A DNA stretch of 64,000 nucleotides, taken from NCBI RefSeq assembly GCF_000151315.2, contig NW_011887294.1, positions 1,085,862 through 1,149,861 of the forward strand, read 5' to 3'. This stretch comes from Capsaspora owczarzaki ATCC 30864 (taxonomy: Eukaryota > Opisthokonta > Filasterea). Of the stretch, positions 34,043-45,211 are shown piece by piece. The first letter of the stretch is position 1. Every line of letters begins with the position of its first letter. A program made the translations under genes and the position numbers. Under the pieces are notes generated by a model. The model had not been told where the DNA came from, did not search any database, and worked only from the letters and a program-made list of their open reading frames with translations.

Positions 34043-35523
34043 ATGCCGATGCTGCGCAAGTCCGGCGGAGGCAGCCGCGGTGAGTGACGCATTATTGTCT
34101 GCGTTTTTCGTTCAGTGAAACCACCCCGGAGTGAGTGCGGGCAGCGGAGGAAGGACAAGTTCACGAAAGGACCCTGCTTGCAAGGGACAAGCAACACAAA
34201 GAAGCTTCTTGTTTCACTTTGACTTGAGCTCACCTGTGTGACTGACAACCACCGCGAGCAGAAGGCACGCCGTCCCCGAGTGGCAACGGCAGTGCGTCGC
34301 CGAGCATGCAGATGCGGCCCGTGGTGACGCTCGTCCCGTCGTCGCCGTCGAGCGGGCAGCAACGGAGCAGCGGCGCACTGCGATCCGAAACGCTGCTTCC
34401 CGCCACGACGGCGTCTTCCTTGATCCCCTCGACGAGCGCTCTTGCGGCAGCCGTTGCTGCTGCTGCAGCCAGCAGGCGCTCACCAAGCCAAGATGATGGT
34501 GCTTCCACAGCGACTGGACCCGCTGCTCCTGCTCGACTCACTCCCCCAGTGTCGTCGGCTCCCAATCCGCTCATGCCCAACGTGCACAAGGCTGCAGCTG
34601 CTGCTGCAAAGGCAAACGCTGCTGCGCCGGATGCTAGTGCACCGTCATTGCCTGCTGTTACGCCGTCCAAGTCCAAGCCGAAGGCTGCTGTGGTGGAGGT
34701 GTCGTCGTCGAGTGCAGCGCCGATCGACACGCCAACCAAGACCAAAACTGCTCCACGTCGAGCAAGTGAACAGAAGGACAAGGCAGCATCGGAATCCTCT
34801 TTTGCTCCTCTACCGAAAGAGCACGCCGATGCCGTGATGACCACCACAGCGCCAACAGCAGCTGCTGCAGCCGCGCCAGCAGCTCCGACAGCTCGTCCAC
34901 CGGCGCCTCTCCAGGCTGAGGTGCCCGCGGCTGCGCTGGTTGCAGCGGCGCTGCCTGCTGCTGCTCTTGTCCAGGAACGAGTCCATGCAGCCTTGCCAAA
35001 ACCAAGCGTGGCAGCAACGCGCAAGCCTGATGCGCCAGTCACTTTGGCCCCAGCGCCTCCTCCGCCTCCTATGTCTCGCCCACCTCGCGGCGGAGCTGCG
35101 CAATGGCTACCAGTCTTTTCAGCAGCTCTTGTTGAATGCGGCATTCGTTTGGAAGCTGGTCTGCCAGTCGAATTGAGTGAGTGGAACAGAAAAAAATTTG
35201 ATCGACCCTCCCGAAGTGACTTTTGCTTGCTTTGCCAACGGTGCTCATGCTTTGAGTGTGAAACTGTGAATTGCCTCTCCCCCCCCCCTCCCATCAGCTG
35301 TCGATGTGTCGGACTTCAAGTCAAAACTGGCAAAGCGACTTCGGCGTGCCGATTCTGCGCCAAATGTTCTCGGCGAGTTTGTGGATGGCATGACAGATTT
35401 TCTGGCCGATCTTGGCTGTCTCCAAGCTGCCTGCATGCCCCTTCCCTCCCGCAACGGTCTAAGGTATGGAAAGTGTGAAGAAACGACATGGAGGTTTTGG
35501 CTGCCGTCTCTCACTTTTCTGAC

Positions 35524-35561
<38 letters not shown>

Positions 35562-38500
35562 TTTTTGCTGGTTTGTCCGTCACAGCAGCCTCAAAGTTGC
35601 CAACGACAGTCTCGTCAGACTCATGCTCGGAGTCGAGCCAATTCAAACACACCTGCTGATCAACCTGTTGGAAAAGCTTCCAGTTGTGCAAGACGAGTAT
35701 GATGTCGTTGTTGTTCTTGTTGCAAGGTTGTGTTGTTGCGCGAGCTTGCGCTGACTCCTTTCTGCATTGGGCGTCAACTGCCTCGTTCACAGCTACTCCA
35801 TGTCCTCTGAGGAGATTAATCTACCGCGCTTGATTGTCGCGCAAATGCGCTGGCTCGATTTCGTTGTGGACGGACGCCAACTGGCAGACAAGTTGGTGGA
35901 GGTGCTTTCCGTCACCAACGCTGAGGTGCAACGCGAGCTGATCAGCAGTTTGCCAGATATTCTGAACGACGCCGAACATCGCCGAATGGTGGACTGCCTC
36001 TCGATGCTCGTGACCTCGGAGCCCAAGCTGATGGTGACCATTCTGGACGCGCTGTCCAACCTGACCTTACCGCCGCACCAAGTTGACGAAATCCGCGACA
36101 AGATTCTCAAGATGCTTGCTTCAGTGGACGTGAGCGACATGCCGGTGGTGGTGCGCTTCATTCAGCAGTTCATCAACGCCGACAACAGTGTGGAGGTGAT
36201 TTTCAAGTTGCGCGGCGAGCTCGACTTTCAGTCTCTGGCCTCGACCACGGCCATGGCCACGACCACGACCACGTCTGGGAGTCGAGGCCAGGCAGGGCGC
36301 TCGGACCATTCAAGATCAGCCGGATTTGCAGCCACTACGTCGTCTACCGCTGTCAATGGCGAAATGCTCACGCTCGAAGCGATTCGCGCCGGACTGCGCT
36401 TCCAGCAAACGGTCGCCGATGCGTGGATCAAGGTCCTGCAGACAGTAGTGGCCCCGCAAGACCACCGGGTGATTGACATCTTTGTGTTGTTGATGCTGCT
36501 GGGGCTGGCGCCGAGCAGAAAGCTCGCCGAGACCACCCTGCGGAAGAAAATCAAGGCGCAGCAACTCTCTTCGACCCTTCTCGCGACCGTCTTTCGCAGC
36601 CACTCACAAGCGCTGTCGACCTACTTTAAAGAGCTGATGACAGTTGCCGAGATGCTGCTTCGTTCTGCCGAGCATGTGGCCCAGACGTTCGCCGCGGACA
36701 TTTACCGAAATGTCTTTCTGCATTTTGACGGCTTTTGTCGACAGGAAGTTGTGGGTACATTGGTAACTCTTATTGGTGCCGGCGAGTCGTCGCGTGCGGA
36801 CACGGCGCTGCAGGTGCTCTGTGACCTGTCGCGCACAGACGGGCTGCGTTTGGCCGAGTTTTCCATCTTTATCAAGAACATTCTCGACTACCTGGATACG
36901 CTGCCACTGTCGCACATTCGGATGCTGTTTTCGCTGCTCACCACGTTGCAGATGGCGCGTCGTGAGCAGCTTCGGCAGCAGCAAAACCAGACGGGTGCAG
37001 CCGAGACCCTGCGCCAGCAACCCAGTTCCACAGACCGCACCATTGCAAGTTTGATGGGCATTGGTGCTGCATCCGCCTCTTCCTCCTCTTCCTTTGACGA
37101 TGCCCTTGTGGAAGACGACATTTACAACACCATCAGGAAGCAGCTGCACTCGTCCAGCGGAAAGTTCAAGCGCGTCGGCATTGTTGGTGCATTGTGCGTC
37201 ATTGAGCAAGCCCTCAATCTAGACGTGCCAAACAGCGAGGTGGCCCCGCCCCTCGACATGCTGCTTGATGTGCGCGTCACGTTGGACGGCAATCCGGACG
37301 AAGGACTGGACGCGGCCAAGCGCCAGAATAAAAACAAGCGATCTGCGGCTGCGTCGTCGTCCAAGCCGCGCGACCGTGTCATTAGTGACAGCCATCTGTC
37401 TCAGGCGCACGAGCTCTTGGATATCGTGCTGAAGGCGTGTGATCTGGCATCGGACTGCTTTGGGTTCTTTTTTGACGAGCTTTCGCGGGTTGTTCGGTCT
37501 ACCCGCCTCGACCCCCGCCTTCTTGCGACCCTGATCAATACGCTTCACTTGGATTCGTACATTTTTGATCTGGAAAACCGCGAGAGCGAGTGTCAGGCGC
37601 TGACACAGGCCCTGCACCGACTCGGCAAGAGCGAGTTTACACCCGGCCTGATGGGTCCCATCTCTGCCGCTTTGAGCTCGCAGCAGCAGGTATTGCGCCA
37701 GCAAGCCGTTCTCGACGCGCTTGCGGTTGAGGTGTCGTTCAACCTTGACGGCGACCGAACGGTGGGCCTGCTTGGTCTGTTGGGCTGCGTGCTCGACAGC
37801 AAGAAATCGCGCCACGACCTGGCCATGCTGCTGGCACCCAATTTCAAGCTCCTCCAGCTGTGCACGCGATCGACGCAAAACGGCGTGCTGGACGACATGG
37901 ATGGAACGCTTGGCTTTCCGGTGCTGTTTCCACGGCCCGCGCAGATGGCGGCGAGTTTCGGTGCTTTCGCCCCTGCAGTCCGTCGCGCGTTGTGTCTGGG
38001 CATGGTTCACGTGGTCAACTGGTTTACAGAGCTGCTCAATGCATTCGCTCTGCGTCCGGGTGCAGACACGCAAATCAAACTGCTCTACCGTGTCACCGCC
38101 CTCTTTGAGTTGCTTGGCCAGCTTGGACGCCTGCTGCCCCTGACACCCGACTTTGCAGCCCCGCCCGCAACCTTTGAGCAAGCCGACGCAGCTGTGATCA
38201 AGCACCCCGAAGCCGCTCCGAAGCGTGGCACCAAGACGAAAGGCGCCGACCCTGCCAAGGGAACGAAAGGAAAGACGCCGCAGCCAAACGATGACAGCGA
38301 CATTGAGCCGGCAATGATGGAGCCAACGAAGAAGGTCAAGTCCAACGCGCAGAGTTCGAGCCGCCCTCCGCCTGCTTCGGATGACGAGAATGGCGAGAAT
38401 GGCGAGGTCGAAGAAGAGCACGCCGGCGACTCGGATGACGACGATGCTGTCAGTGTTGCTGAGAGTGATCTCAAGGGCGCCGGCTCCGTAGCCTCTACTG

Positions 38501-41421
38501 CGATGCGACGAGCTGCTAGTGGCAACTTTGATTCGTTTGCCAGGCAGCTCCTGGATCTGGCTCCCTTCCGAGCCTGCTTCCGTGAGATGGACTTGGAAGT
38601 CTTTTCCCTCTTGGCCACTGGACGGCGCTTTACTCGGCACCTGCTCAGCGGGGATGAGCCTGCGCAAAACGTGCTGCTCGAGCAGAACATGGCGGGGTCG
38701 AGTACCGCTCCTGGCCTGCAGCCTCCACCTGCGCTCGAGTTCTCCATGGTGCACATGCGCTACATGCTGGATGAGATGGCGCGACAGCTCAAGTTTGGCC
38801 TAAGCCCACCGGTTTCTTCTGCAATGCCATTTCTGCAAGCTCGCGCGAGCAAACACCAGCTCCATCCGCGCGCGAGCTCGGCCCTGGAAATGCGGCGCTT
38901 TGAAGCGCTGCTGCTGGCCAAGTTTGTCGCTCTTCTGCCCCACCTCTGCTTGCATCTCGAAGACGTCGTTGGGCTGTGCTCGCGCTACTACAAGGTTCCT
39001 TCGCGAAAGGCTGTGGCGAAAGCAGCTGCGCGAGCCAAAGCCGACGCACAGATGGAGGCGGAACATGGCTTTGTGGCATCTTCCCAATCTGCGCATCCTC
39101 GCGCTGACGACGAAGACTCTGACGGAGACGATGACGGTCACGGTGAAATGCCCGCGACTGGAAGCGGTAGCGTGTCGAGCCAATTTGACGAGCCGATGAG
39201 CAAGGAATTGGCCGTTCATGCTGCTGCCTGTGTGGATCTTGTTCTCCAGTGCTTCCGAACCTTCTTGGCCTCGGGTGCAATCGCTGGCCAAAACGCTGGC
39301 CAAAACGCTGGCAGTGGCGCAAGTGGAGCCGGGCCATTGCCCGCTGCCCTGAGAAGCTTTGTGGGTGTGCTCGCGGGGCGGCGCGCCCAAATGGTGCGCG
39401 CCATCCGAACCGGGCATGACCAACGCGCCTCCGGCGCGGCGACCTGGCGTCAGTCTCGCGATCAAGCACCAAGCACCAGCGATGCAATGGATGAGCAGCA
39501 TGGCTTGCGAACGCCTCTGCCTGAGCTGGCCGCGGAGGCTTTTGGCTACCTGTCCTCCATCATGGAGGCAGTCACAACGCTTCCAACTGCTGCGACATTG
39601 CTGAGCTGCTTGGAGCTGTTCATCCTTCGCACCAGGCAAGCGCACCTGTCCCCTGCGTTGTGCGAGCTGGCTGAGCATGTTTTGCGTCGAGAACGCTGGT
39701 TCCACTCGCACTGCGACACCCAAAGCCCCGCCTTTGTCTCAGCATGTCACAGCTCTTCTGCAATCACGACCGCCATGTTTGCCAGCCTGACGACGTTGCC
39801 GAGCTCTCCTACAACGACACCAGCGCCCTTGGCAGTCGATGCCGTGAGTACGGCCGTTGACATTCTGCTCAAGCACGCTGACAATCCGCTTCCGATGATT
39901 GAGACGACCATTGGCGAGGCGCTGGCGCTTGTGGCCGAACGCCACGGAGACGCTGTTCCCGGCATCAAACACGCCGAAATCAGCGTGCCCTTCCTCCCCA
40001 CCCTGTCCAAGCGATCGCTGCCCGCCTTCTTCCGCGCCTCGCTGGATGGCGTTACAGGAGCGCTGCGCGAGCTTGACTCGGTGCGCGAGCTCGGTGTGCT
40101 CGTTTCCGGAGAGGGCAATGCCAACGTCCAGATGGTCAAGCTGCAATCCTGCGTGTTCAACTTTTGGCGGCTCTGCAGCTTTGTGGCCAAGTACAGCCAT
40201 CGCCTTGTGCTTCTTGCCGTTGTCAAGGGCGGTCGCCAGTTTGTTGACACCTTCCTCAAGGTGGGCATGCCCTTCATTGACGTTCACTTTATCGAAATGC
40301 GCGAGCCCATGACTGAAATGTTTAAAAAGCTGCAACAAGCCACACGGTCGCTGCAGATGGTGTGTGGTCACACAAAGGTAAGCAAAAAATGCAGAGAGGT
40401 GTGTGGAGTGCTTTGGAGCTGCAATTCCCCGAAAAAAAAAAAACATTGGAAAAACAATGGGAAAAAAAAAAGTGTATTGACAATTTCAACAAAACACATC
40501 TGCACCACACACACACAGGTTGTTCGGGATGTTTCAGTACTTGCACAAGTTCCGCCATTGCGCAAGTCGCTCGAAACACTCATCTTCCGAGTCAAGGTCA
40601 TGTTCGAAGTCAACGGCGTGCGCGTCGCCTTCTCCATTGGCAATCTCAAGCACAAGTCGATTCGCGGCGAGGAGGTGTCGTCCCAAGGGTATGGCGGCGA
40701 CAGTGACGAAGAGGACGACACCCTGGCAAGCGTGATGGAAGGAGAAGAAGAGGACGAATCACAGCACGACTCTCCGACACCGCAACCACTGATTGCCAAG
40801 CTGCTGGGATCGACCGCTCTGACTGGTCGACTGACGCACAAGCCTCCAAAGACCAAAGACACTGACCGCGCTGGCGCCAAAGCTCGGACGAAACGGCGAG
40901 CAGAGGACGCGCTGGAGGCGGAGGGCAAAAAGCGACCGCAGCTGGAAGAATCGGCACCCGGCTCGAAGCGCAAGGCAAAGGCAGACAAGCACCAAGAACA
41001 CGACCAAGAGCGCGACCACAACGACGAAGCCGGGTCTGACCGTCCAGACGAAGCAGAGAACGAGGACGAGGACGAGGACGAGGACGAGAAGGCCCGCCGA
41101 AAGAAGGCGCGTCGCGCTCGCAAGTCTGAAAAGCGTCGAAGAGCTCGAGAGACTTCAAGCGAGCCCGAGGAGGAAGAAGAAGCAGCAGTAGAAGAAGAAG
41201 AAGAAGAACAGGAGGAAGCACCCCACAATCTCCTGTCGGCTGAGGCTTCCAGCGAGGCAGAGAATGACGCTGAGGGCGCCAACAACGATGACGAAGATGG
41301 CGAGCACGATGATCATGAAAGTGGCCGTTCGTCCAAGAAGGCGCGCCATCGAAAGCACCGCCACAAAGCGAGCAAGCGGCATCGTCTGGCCCAAGTGGAC
41401 AGCGAGGCTGAAGATGAGTAA
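34043..41421 (+). CDS. FANCD2: FANCD2, Fanconi anaemia core effector, unusually large
   Basis: Six exons: 34043-34079, 34262-35176, 35298-35463, 35586-35696, 35793-40377 and 40519-41421, about 2238 residues against about 1450 in humans. The first 300 residues are Ala/Pro/Ser-rich. The conserved start is VDVSDFKSKLAKRLRR, then LLEKLPVVQ and LPRLIVAQMRWLDFVVD. The monoubiquitination site is recognisable: DIYNTIRKQLHSSSGKFKRV corresponds to the region around human Lys561, and the lysine here is about residue 859. An acidic insert lies near the middle and another long charged tail (GSDRPDEAENEDEDEDEDEK, then KKARRARKSEKRR) ends the protein. FANCD2 pairs with FANCI, is monoubiquitinated by FANCL, and clamps DNA at interstrand crosslinks and stalled forks. 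No FANCI or FANCL gene is in the window. Confidence 0.9.
35538..35561 (+). repeat. ATT trinucleotide repeat in FANCD2 intron
   Basis: About eight ATT/TTA units plus flanking T runs in the third intron. Confidence 0.95.
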
Positions 41422-41571
41422 CTTTTTTTTGTTTTTCCAAGTGTCAAAGTGCGCGCGGCATGTCGCGGTATTTTCGTTCGTTTTCGTTTTTGTTGTCGTT
41501 ATTTTGGAAAACACATGTCTGAATCGTCAGCCTTTTGAAACAACAAGTCTCCCGTGTTCTCAGAAAGGGCC

Positions 41572-42216
41572 CTAGAGGCTGCGCGTGCCGGTCGGATCGA
41601 GAGCAAATTCGCGTTGGAGCTGCTGCTTTTCAGCCAGGGCTTGCTCCCCACGCATGCGCTCGACCGCCGGGTGGTCGCCGATCGCCGCCATGCAATGCTT
41701 GGACAAATCGACGAGTGCACTGGCCTCGGCGTCGCTGGCAGAGTTCAAATACGAAATGAGCGTTTGAAGCGGATTGTCTGCCGTCAGGATGGCGTGCAGC
41801 GTTGTTTGTAGCGTTGGATGCGATGCAGCAAACTGGCGCAGATCGCTCGACTGGAGCAGCAGGTGCAGTGGCAAGGGCTGTTGGTTGGTACTGCTGGACT
41901 CGTGTTGGACCGGCAATGCTGATGCGTGGACTGCAGCACCGCCGCCGGATGTCAGAGGAGCACTGGTGGTGGCATCGACTACAGTCTCCGACTGGGTGGT
42001 GAGTGGTTGTTGCACTTGGCTGGCGGTCGCCGAGTCTGGTCCACGCGGGAGAGTTGTTTCAAAAGTCAATCGCTGCTGCTGCTCGCCACATGTGGCCTTG
42101 TGCAGCTTGAAGCAAGGGAGCGAGCAGTACTTGGCCAGGCATTGTGGGCACTTGTACTTGGACACTGCGACCGCGCAGACCGCGCAAGCGAGTGCTGGCG
42201 GAGGAGGCGAGGCCAT
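41572..42216 (-). CDS. HIT-type zinc finger protein (ZNHIT3-like)
   Basis: Single exon, 214 residues, starting at the ATG at 42216 (an upstream in-frame start exists but adds only hydrophobic residues). The N-terminal zinc finger is CAVCAVAVSKYKCPQC then YCSLPCFKLHKATC, the zf-HIT spacing (CxxC, CxxC, CxxC, HxxxC). A Thr/Ser/Gln-rich linker is followed by a helical C-terminal part: LHLLLQSSDLRQFAASHPTL and TADNPLQTLISYL, as in ZNHIT3/Hit1. Hit1/ZNHIT3 acts in the nucleus with Rsa1/NUFIP in box C/D snoRNP assembly. It converges on FANCD2 with a 150-base gap. Confidence 0.85.
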   Translation of the reverse strand: MASPPPPALACAVCAVAVSKYKCPQCLAKYCSLPCFKLHKATCGEQQQRLTFETTLPRGPDSATASQVQQPLTTQSETVVDATTSAPLTSGGGAAVHASALPVQHESSSTNQQPLPLHLLLQSSDLRQFAASHPTLQTTLHAILTADNPLQTLISYLNSASDAEASALVDLSKHCMAAIGDHPAVERMRGEQALAEKQQLQREFALDPTGTRSL

Positions 42217-42880
42217 GTGTGTGAGAGCCTGAGCGACACAAACCAAAATAAGAGACTGAGAACGTCCAAAAACTCAAAGAAAGGGTCAAAGTAGATGCAT
42301 TTCGCTTTGTGTGTACATTTACGACTTGCCAAGAGAAAAAAAAATCAGCAACGTACAGTAACAGAGGAACAGGAGTTGAACGATGGGGCCTCTCAAAAAA
42401 ATCCCCTTTTTCAACCATTCCATGACAACGGTTGACTCCGACTCCCAAGCCAGTGTACTGTAGTAGCATGTGTATTTGTTGACCACCATTTGCCTCGGAG
42501 CACATCATACTCAGATCCCATCATCCATCCTCGTTCCTTCATCAGTCACTTTTTCTCAATCCTAGAACCAAGTCCAACTTGTCCAACAACAACGACCGAG
42601 CTGTACCAGACGCCTCCGTCCGCGATCTCACTGTGCAACTTCAGAGTGTTTCAATGTAAGTGTATGCGGCCCACGGCTGGTCGTCCAGCTGCACTTGCGA
42701 CGGTCAAATCCCAAAAATGCCAAGAAACCGTTTGAAACACTGACATCATTGCCTTTCCCCACCCACCCCCGGTTCGCTTCTCGCCGCAGCTCTGACGCGA
42801 ACCCTGCAACCAACAATGCAAGTTCGTCTTCCACTGCCCGTCTTGTCGACCAAGGCCCCGCCGCCGCTTCGAGCGACCCG
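42217..42880. other. Upstream region of the Crinkler-like gene, with a probable first exon
   Basis: A probable exon 1 ends at a GTAAGT donor near 42656 and joins a CGCCGCAG acceptor at 42789. Across the junction the frame reads RDLTVQLQSVS then ISDANPATNN, which looks coding. That frame is open back to about 42483 but has no ATG, so either the start is in an exon further upstream or translation begins at 42881. The first copy of the 33-bp direct repeat lies here. Confidence 0.5.
42542..42574 (+). repeat. 33-bp perfect direct repeat, copy 1
   Basis: Identical over 33 bases to 45175-45207. It starts TCAGTCAC, contains a pyrimidine tract and CCTAG, and ends CCAAGTC. The T-rich stretch followed by CCTAG looks like a 3' splice site. 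It lies upstream of the Crinkler-like gene. Confidence 0.97.
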
Positions 42881-45004
42881 ATGCAAGACTTGGCAGTTTG
42901 TCTCGGCGTCTCGGCGGTCGATTTCGATCTGGCGCGATTTTCGCCTCGTTTGCCCAACGTCAACCTGGCCACCCAGAGGTCTGGCCTCCTGGCGGCTCTG
43001 CCCGAGGCAAGTACCATCAAAGGCAACGAGCTGCCACAACCCTCACCATCACAGCGGACAAGCGCCGCAGCAGTGCTTGATGAGCTGGGGCTACGCGACA
43101 CCAGCGAGTTTGTCCCGCTTGCAGTTGGTTTCATGCTGCTCAAAACCCTTCTCAATGAGCTGAAAGCCGAGGCGAAAGCCGCAGCCGCCGAGACAGCGCG
43201 CCAGGAAGCCGTGGCGAAAGCCGAGCAGGAGCGCCAGGAAGCCGTGGCAGCGCGCCAGGAAGCCGAGACCGAGAGAAACGCGCGCCTGGAAGCCGTGGCA
43301 GCTGCCGAGGCGAAAGCCGCAGCCGCCGAGACAGCGCGCCTGGAAGCCGTGGCAGCTGCCGAGGCGAAAGCCGCAGCCGCCGAGACAGCGCGCCAGGAAG
43401 CCGAGACCGAGAGAAACGCGCGCCTGGAAGCCGAGTCGAGGGCCTCCAAGTTCCTGGTCGATAAGGACATTGTCTTGCCAGCTCTTGGTGCTGCCAATCT
43501 GGGCAAATCAAGCTTGAGTGCATCCGTGCCAACAAATCACCAACCTGCCACTGCACTCCACGGCGAATTTGTCGTGCATACCGATTTGGCATACACAGCG
43601 TGTCCTGCTGATGCTGTTCTTGATGCAGCTCGGGCTGGGTATGATGGCGAGCAAGCCGTTCAGCAACTGGTATACCTCACGCTTACTGCGGTCGCCAAAG
43701 TCCTCGGACAGACACAACTGGCCGAGATTCCTGTATTCTTCAAGACCGCCGGCTCGGGAGCGAACGCGGCACAGAAGTCGGACCTCTGGTACGTATCGTG
43801 GCTCGGCATCGGACATGGTGCTATTGAGGTCAAGAAACCGTCCGCTCCGGAACCCACCAGCAGTCCGAAATACGAGGATCAACGCAAGGAACTCGCGTTA
43901 AAAGACATGAGCAATTCGTACATTCTCGGGCAGTTGTACGACTACTTGCAGGAGCTGCGCATCACCTTCAAGCCTAACGCACTGTTTGGCATCCTGACCA
44001 ACTACATGTACTGGCGCATCTGCTGGCTGGACGAGCCAGAAGCAAACCGGCTTGCCGCGTGCTCCCAGGCGCTCCCTCGGCACAAGGACTCGACCATGCG
44101 CGAAGAGGACCTGCACACTTCGCTTCCCTTGCCTGAGTTCGCGGCCACCAAAGCGACCGCCACGCCGTTCCTGCCGCCAACTCAGCAGGTTCTGAAGCGC
44201 GAGCTCCGCTGCAGCCAACCCTTCTACTACCAAGACACGAATATCGTGTCCGTTCTCGCTTCCGCGATCTACAAGATGAGCCGCACTGTCCCAACGCGCG
44301 GAAGATGCCACACAGCCCTTGCCGTCACTTCGAGAAGCCAAGCATGGGAGTCGTTCAAGATGCCTCTTGACTTTAACCACATGCCGACTCTTCACAAATC
44401 GCCGGAAGAAGAGGCAAATCGCCTCTACCTGACACTCCGACTCGGCGGTGGCGGCGATGGCACGGCGTGGCTCGCATCGAACACAGCGGGCCGCGTCTGC
44501 GTCGTCAAGTTCTTCAACGAGCCCAACTTGGAGGTCATTCAAGCCGAGTGCGAACGGTGGAACGACATCTGGCATCAGCGAGACCCCCAGTTTCCCAAGG
44601 CGGTTGTCACTACTTTGCTCGAGCAGCCGGCGCTCGTCATGCCATTTGTCAAGACAAGAGAGGTTTCCAATCAAGCATCTGCTTCCAATCAAGCATCTGC
44701 TTCCAATCAAGCATTTGCTTCCAATCAAGTATCTCCGGCCGATCAAGAGGCGATTCGCGAGGCCGCGCGGACAATGGCCATGGCAGGCTACCGGCACGAC
44801 GATCTCCTGATGCGTCATGTCGGCTTCTACATGAAGGTTTCCAAGAAGAAGAAGAAGAACAAGAACAAGAAGAAAACGCGGACCTTGATGGCCGTCTTTT
44901 GCGACTTGTCACGAGTCACCCGGGTGAGCTCCGACGAAGATAAGGAAGCGGCGCGCATGGCCATGCTCACCAAACTTTCGCTTGAGCCCGGCGATGTGTT
45001 GTGA
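42881..45004 (+). CDS. Crinkler-like protein: coiled coil, PD-(D/E)xK nuclease-like and kinase-like regions
   Basis: The annotated start is the first in-frame ATG; the real protein may begin earlier through an upstream exon (frame continuous from 42790). At least 707 residues. Region order: a helical head, an Ala/Glu coiled coil of repeated EAVAAAEAKAAAAETAR units, a restriction-endonuclease-like region (KSDLWYVSW, then AIEVKKP as the E-x-K, then GQLYDYLQEL), and a C-terminal kinase-like region. The kinase-like part has VCVVKFF as a possible ATP-lysine strand, GYRHDDLLMRHVGFY in the HRD position and AVFCDLSRVTRV in the DFG position. Nuclease-plus-kinase architecture is known from eukaryotic Crinkler-type effectors, which act in host or rival nuclei or in genome conflict. 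Catalytic competence is not established: the HRD-like motif reads HDD and the DFG-like one DLS. A KKKKKNKNKKK segment could be a nuclear signal. The gene is flanked by a direct repeat. Confidence 0.6.
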   Translation: MQDLAVCLGVSAVDFDLARFSPRLPNVNLATQRSGLLAALPEASTIKGNELPQPSPSQRTSAAAVLDELGLRDTSEFVPLAVGFMLLKTLLNELKAEAKAAAAETARQEAVAKAEQERQEAVAARQEAETERNARLEAVAAAEAKAAAAETARLEAVAAAEAKAAAAETARQEAETERNARLEAESRASKFLVDKDIVLPALGAANLGKSSLSASVPTNHQPATALHGEFVVHTDLAYTACPADAVLDAARAGYDGEQAVQQLVYLTLTAVAKVLGQTQLAEIPVFFKTAGSGANAAQKSDLWYVSWLGIGHGAIEVKKPSAPEPTSSPKYEDQRKELALKDMSNSYILGQLYDYLQELRITFKPNALFGILTNYMYWRICWLDEPEANRLAACSQALPRHKDSTMREEDLHTSLPLPEFAATKATATPFLPPTQQVLKRELRCSQPFYYQDTNIVSVLASAIYKMSRTVPTRGRCHTALAVTSRSQAWESFKMPLDFNHMPTLHKSPEEEANRLYLTLRLGGGGDGTAWLASNTAGRVCVVKFFNEPNLEVIQAECERWNDIWHQRDPQFPKAVVTTLLEQPALVMPFVKTREVSNQASASNQASASNQAFASNQVSPADQEAIREAARTMAMAGYRHDDLLMRHVGFYMKVSKKKKKNKNKKKTRTLMAVFCDLSRVTRVSSDEDKEAARMAMLTKLSLEPGDVL
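44669..44740 (+). repeat. 18-bp minisatellite, four copies
   Basis: Four in-frame copies encoding SNQASA-type hexapeptides, inserted between the two kinase-like segments of the Crinkler-like protein. The last two copies carry point differences. Confidence 0.95.
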
Positions 45005-45174
45005 GGTGTGCTTTTTTGAAACCATGGCTCCATCCGTCTGTTTCTCTGTATGCACTCCAACCCCCTTTGTGAAAATCAACCGGAATTAAAATTGTTTATT
45101 AGGCACTGCTTGGTTGTCAAGTCCCGAACGGCCCGCTAGTTCTACTCGGATTAAATTGGTCAAACTTACATTCG

Positions 45175-45207
45175 TCAGTCACTTTTTCTCAATCCTAGAA
45201 CCAAGTC
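45175..45207 (+). repeat. 33-bp perfect direct repeat, copy 2
   Basis: Second copy of the repeat at 42542-42574, 2633 bases downstream. It ends four bases before the ATG of the MPP-beta gene, so it is that gene's 5'UTR and may be its 3' splice site. Confidence 0.97.
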
Positions 45208-45211
45208 TTCA

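Noticed and set aside
37219-38754. 511-residue minus-strand frame
   Set aside because: Antisense to the conserved FANCD2 exon 5; long only because of GC-rich third positions.
40378-40518. In-frame lysine-rich segment in FANCD2
   Set aside because: A GTAAGC donor and a CACACAG acceptor bound it, its length keeps the frame, and the residues are low-complexity and unlike FANCD2, so it is an in-frame intron.
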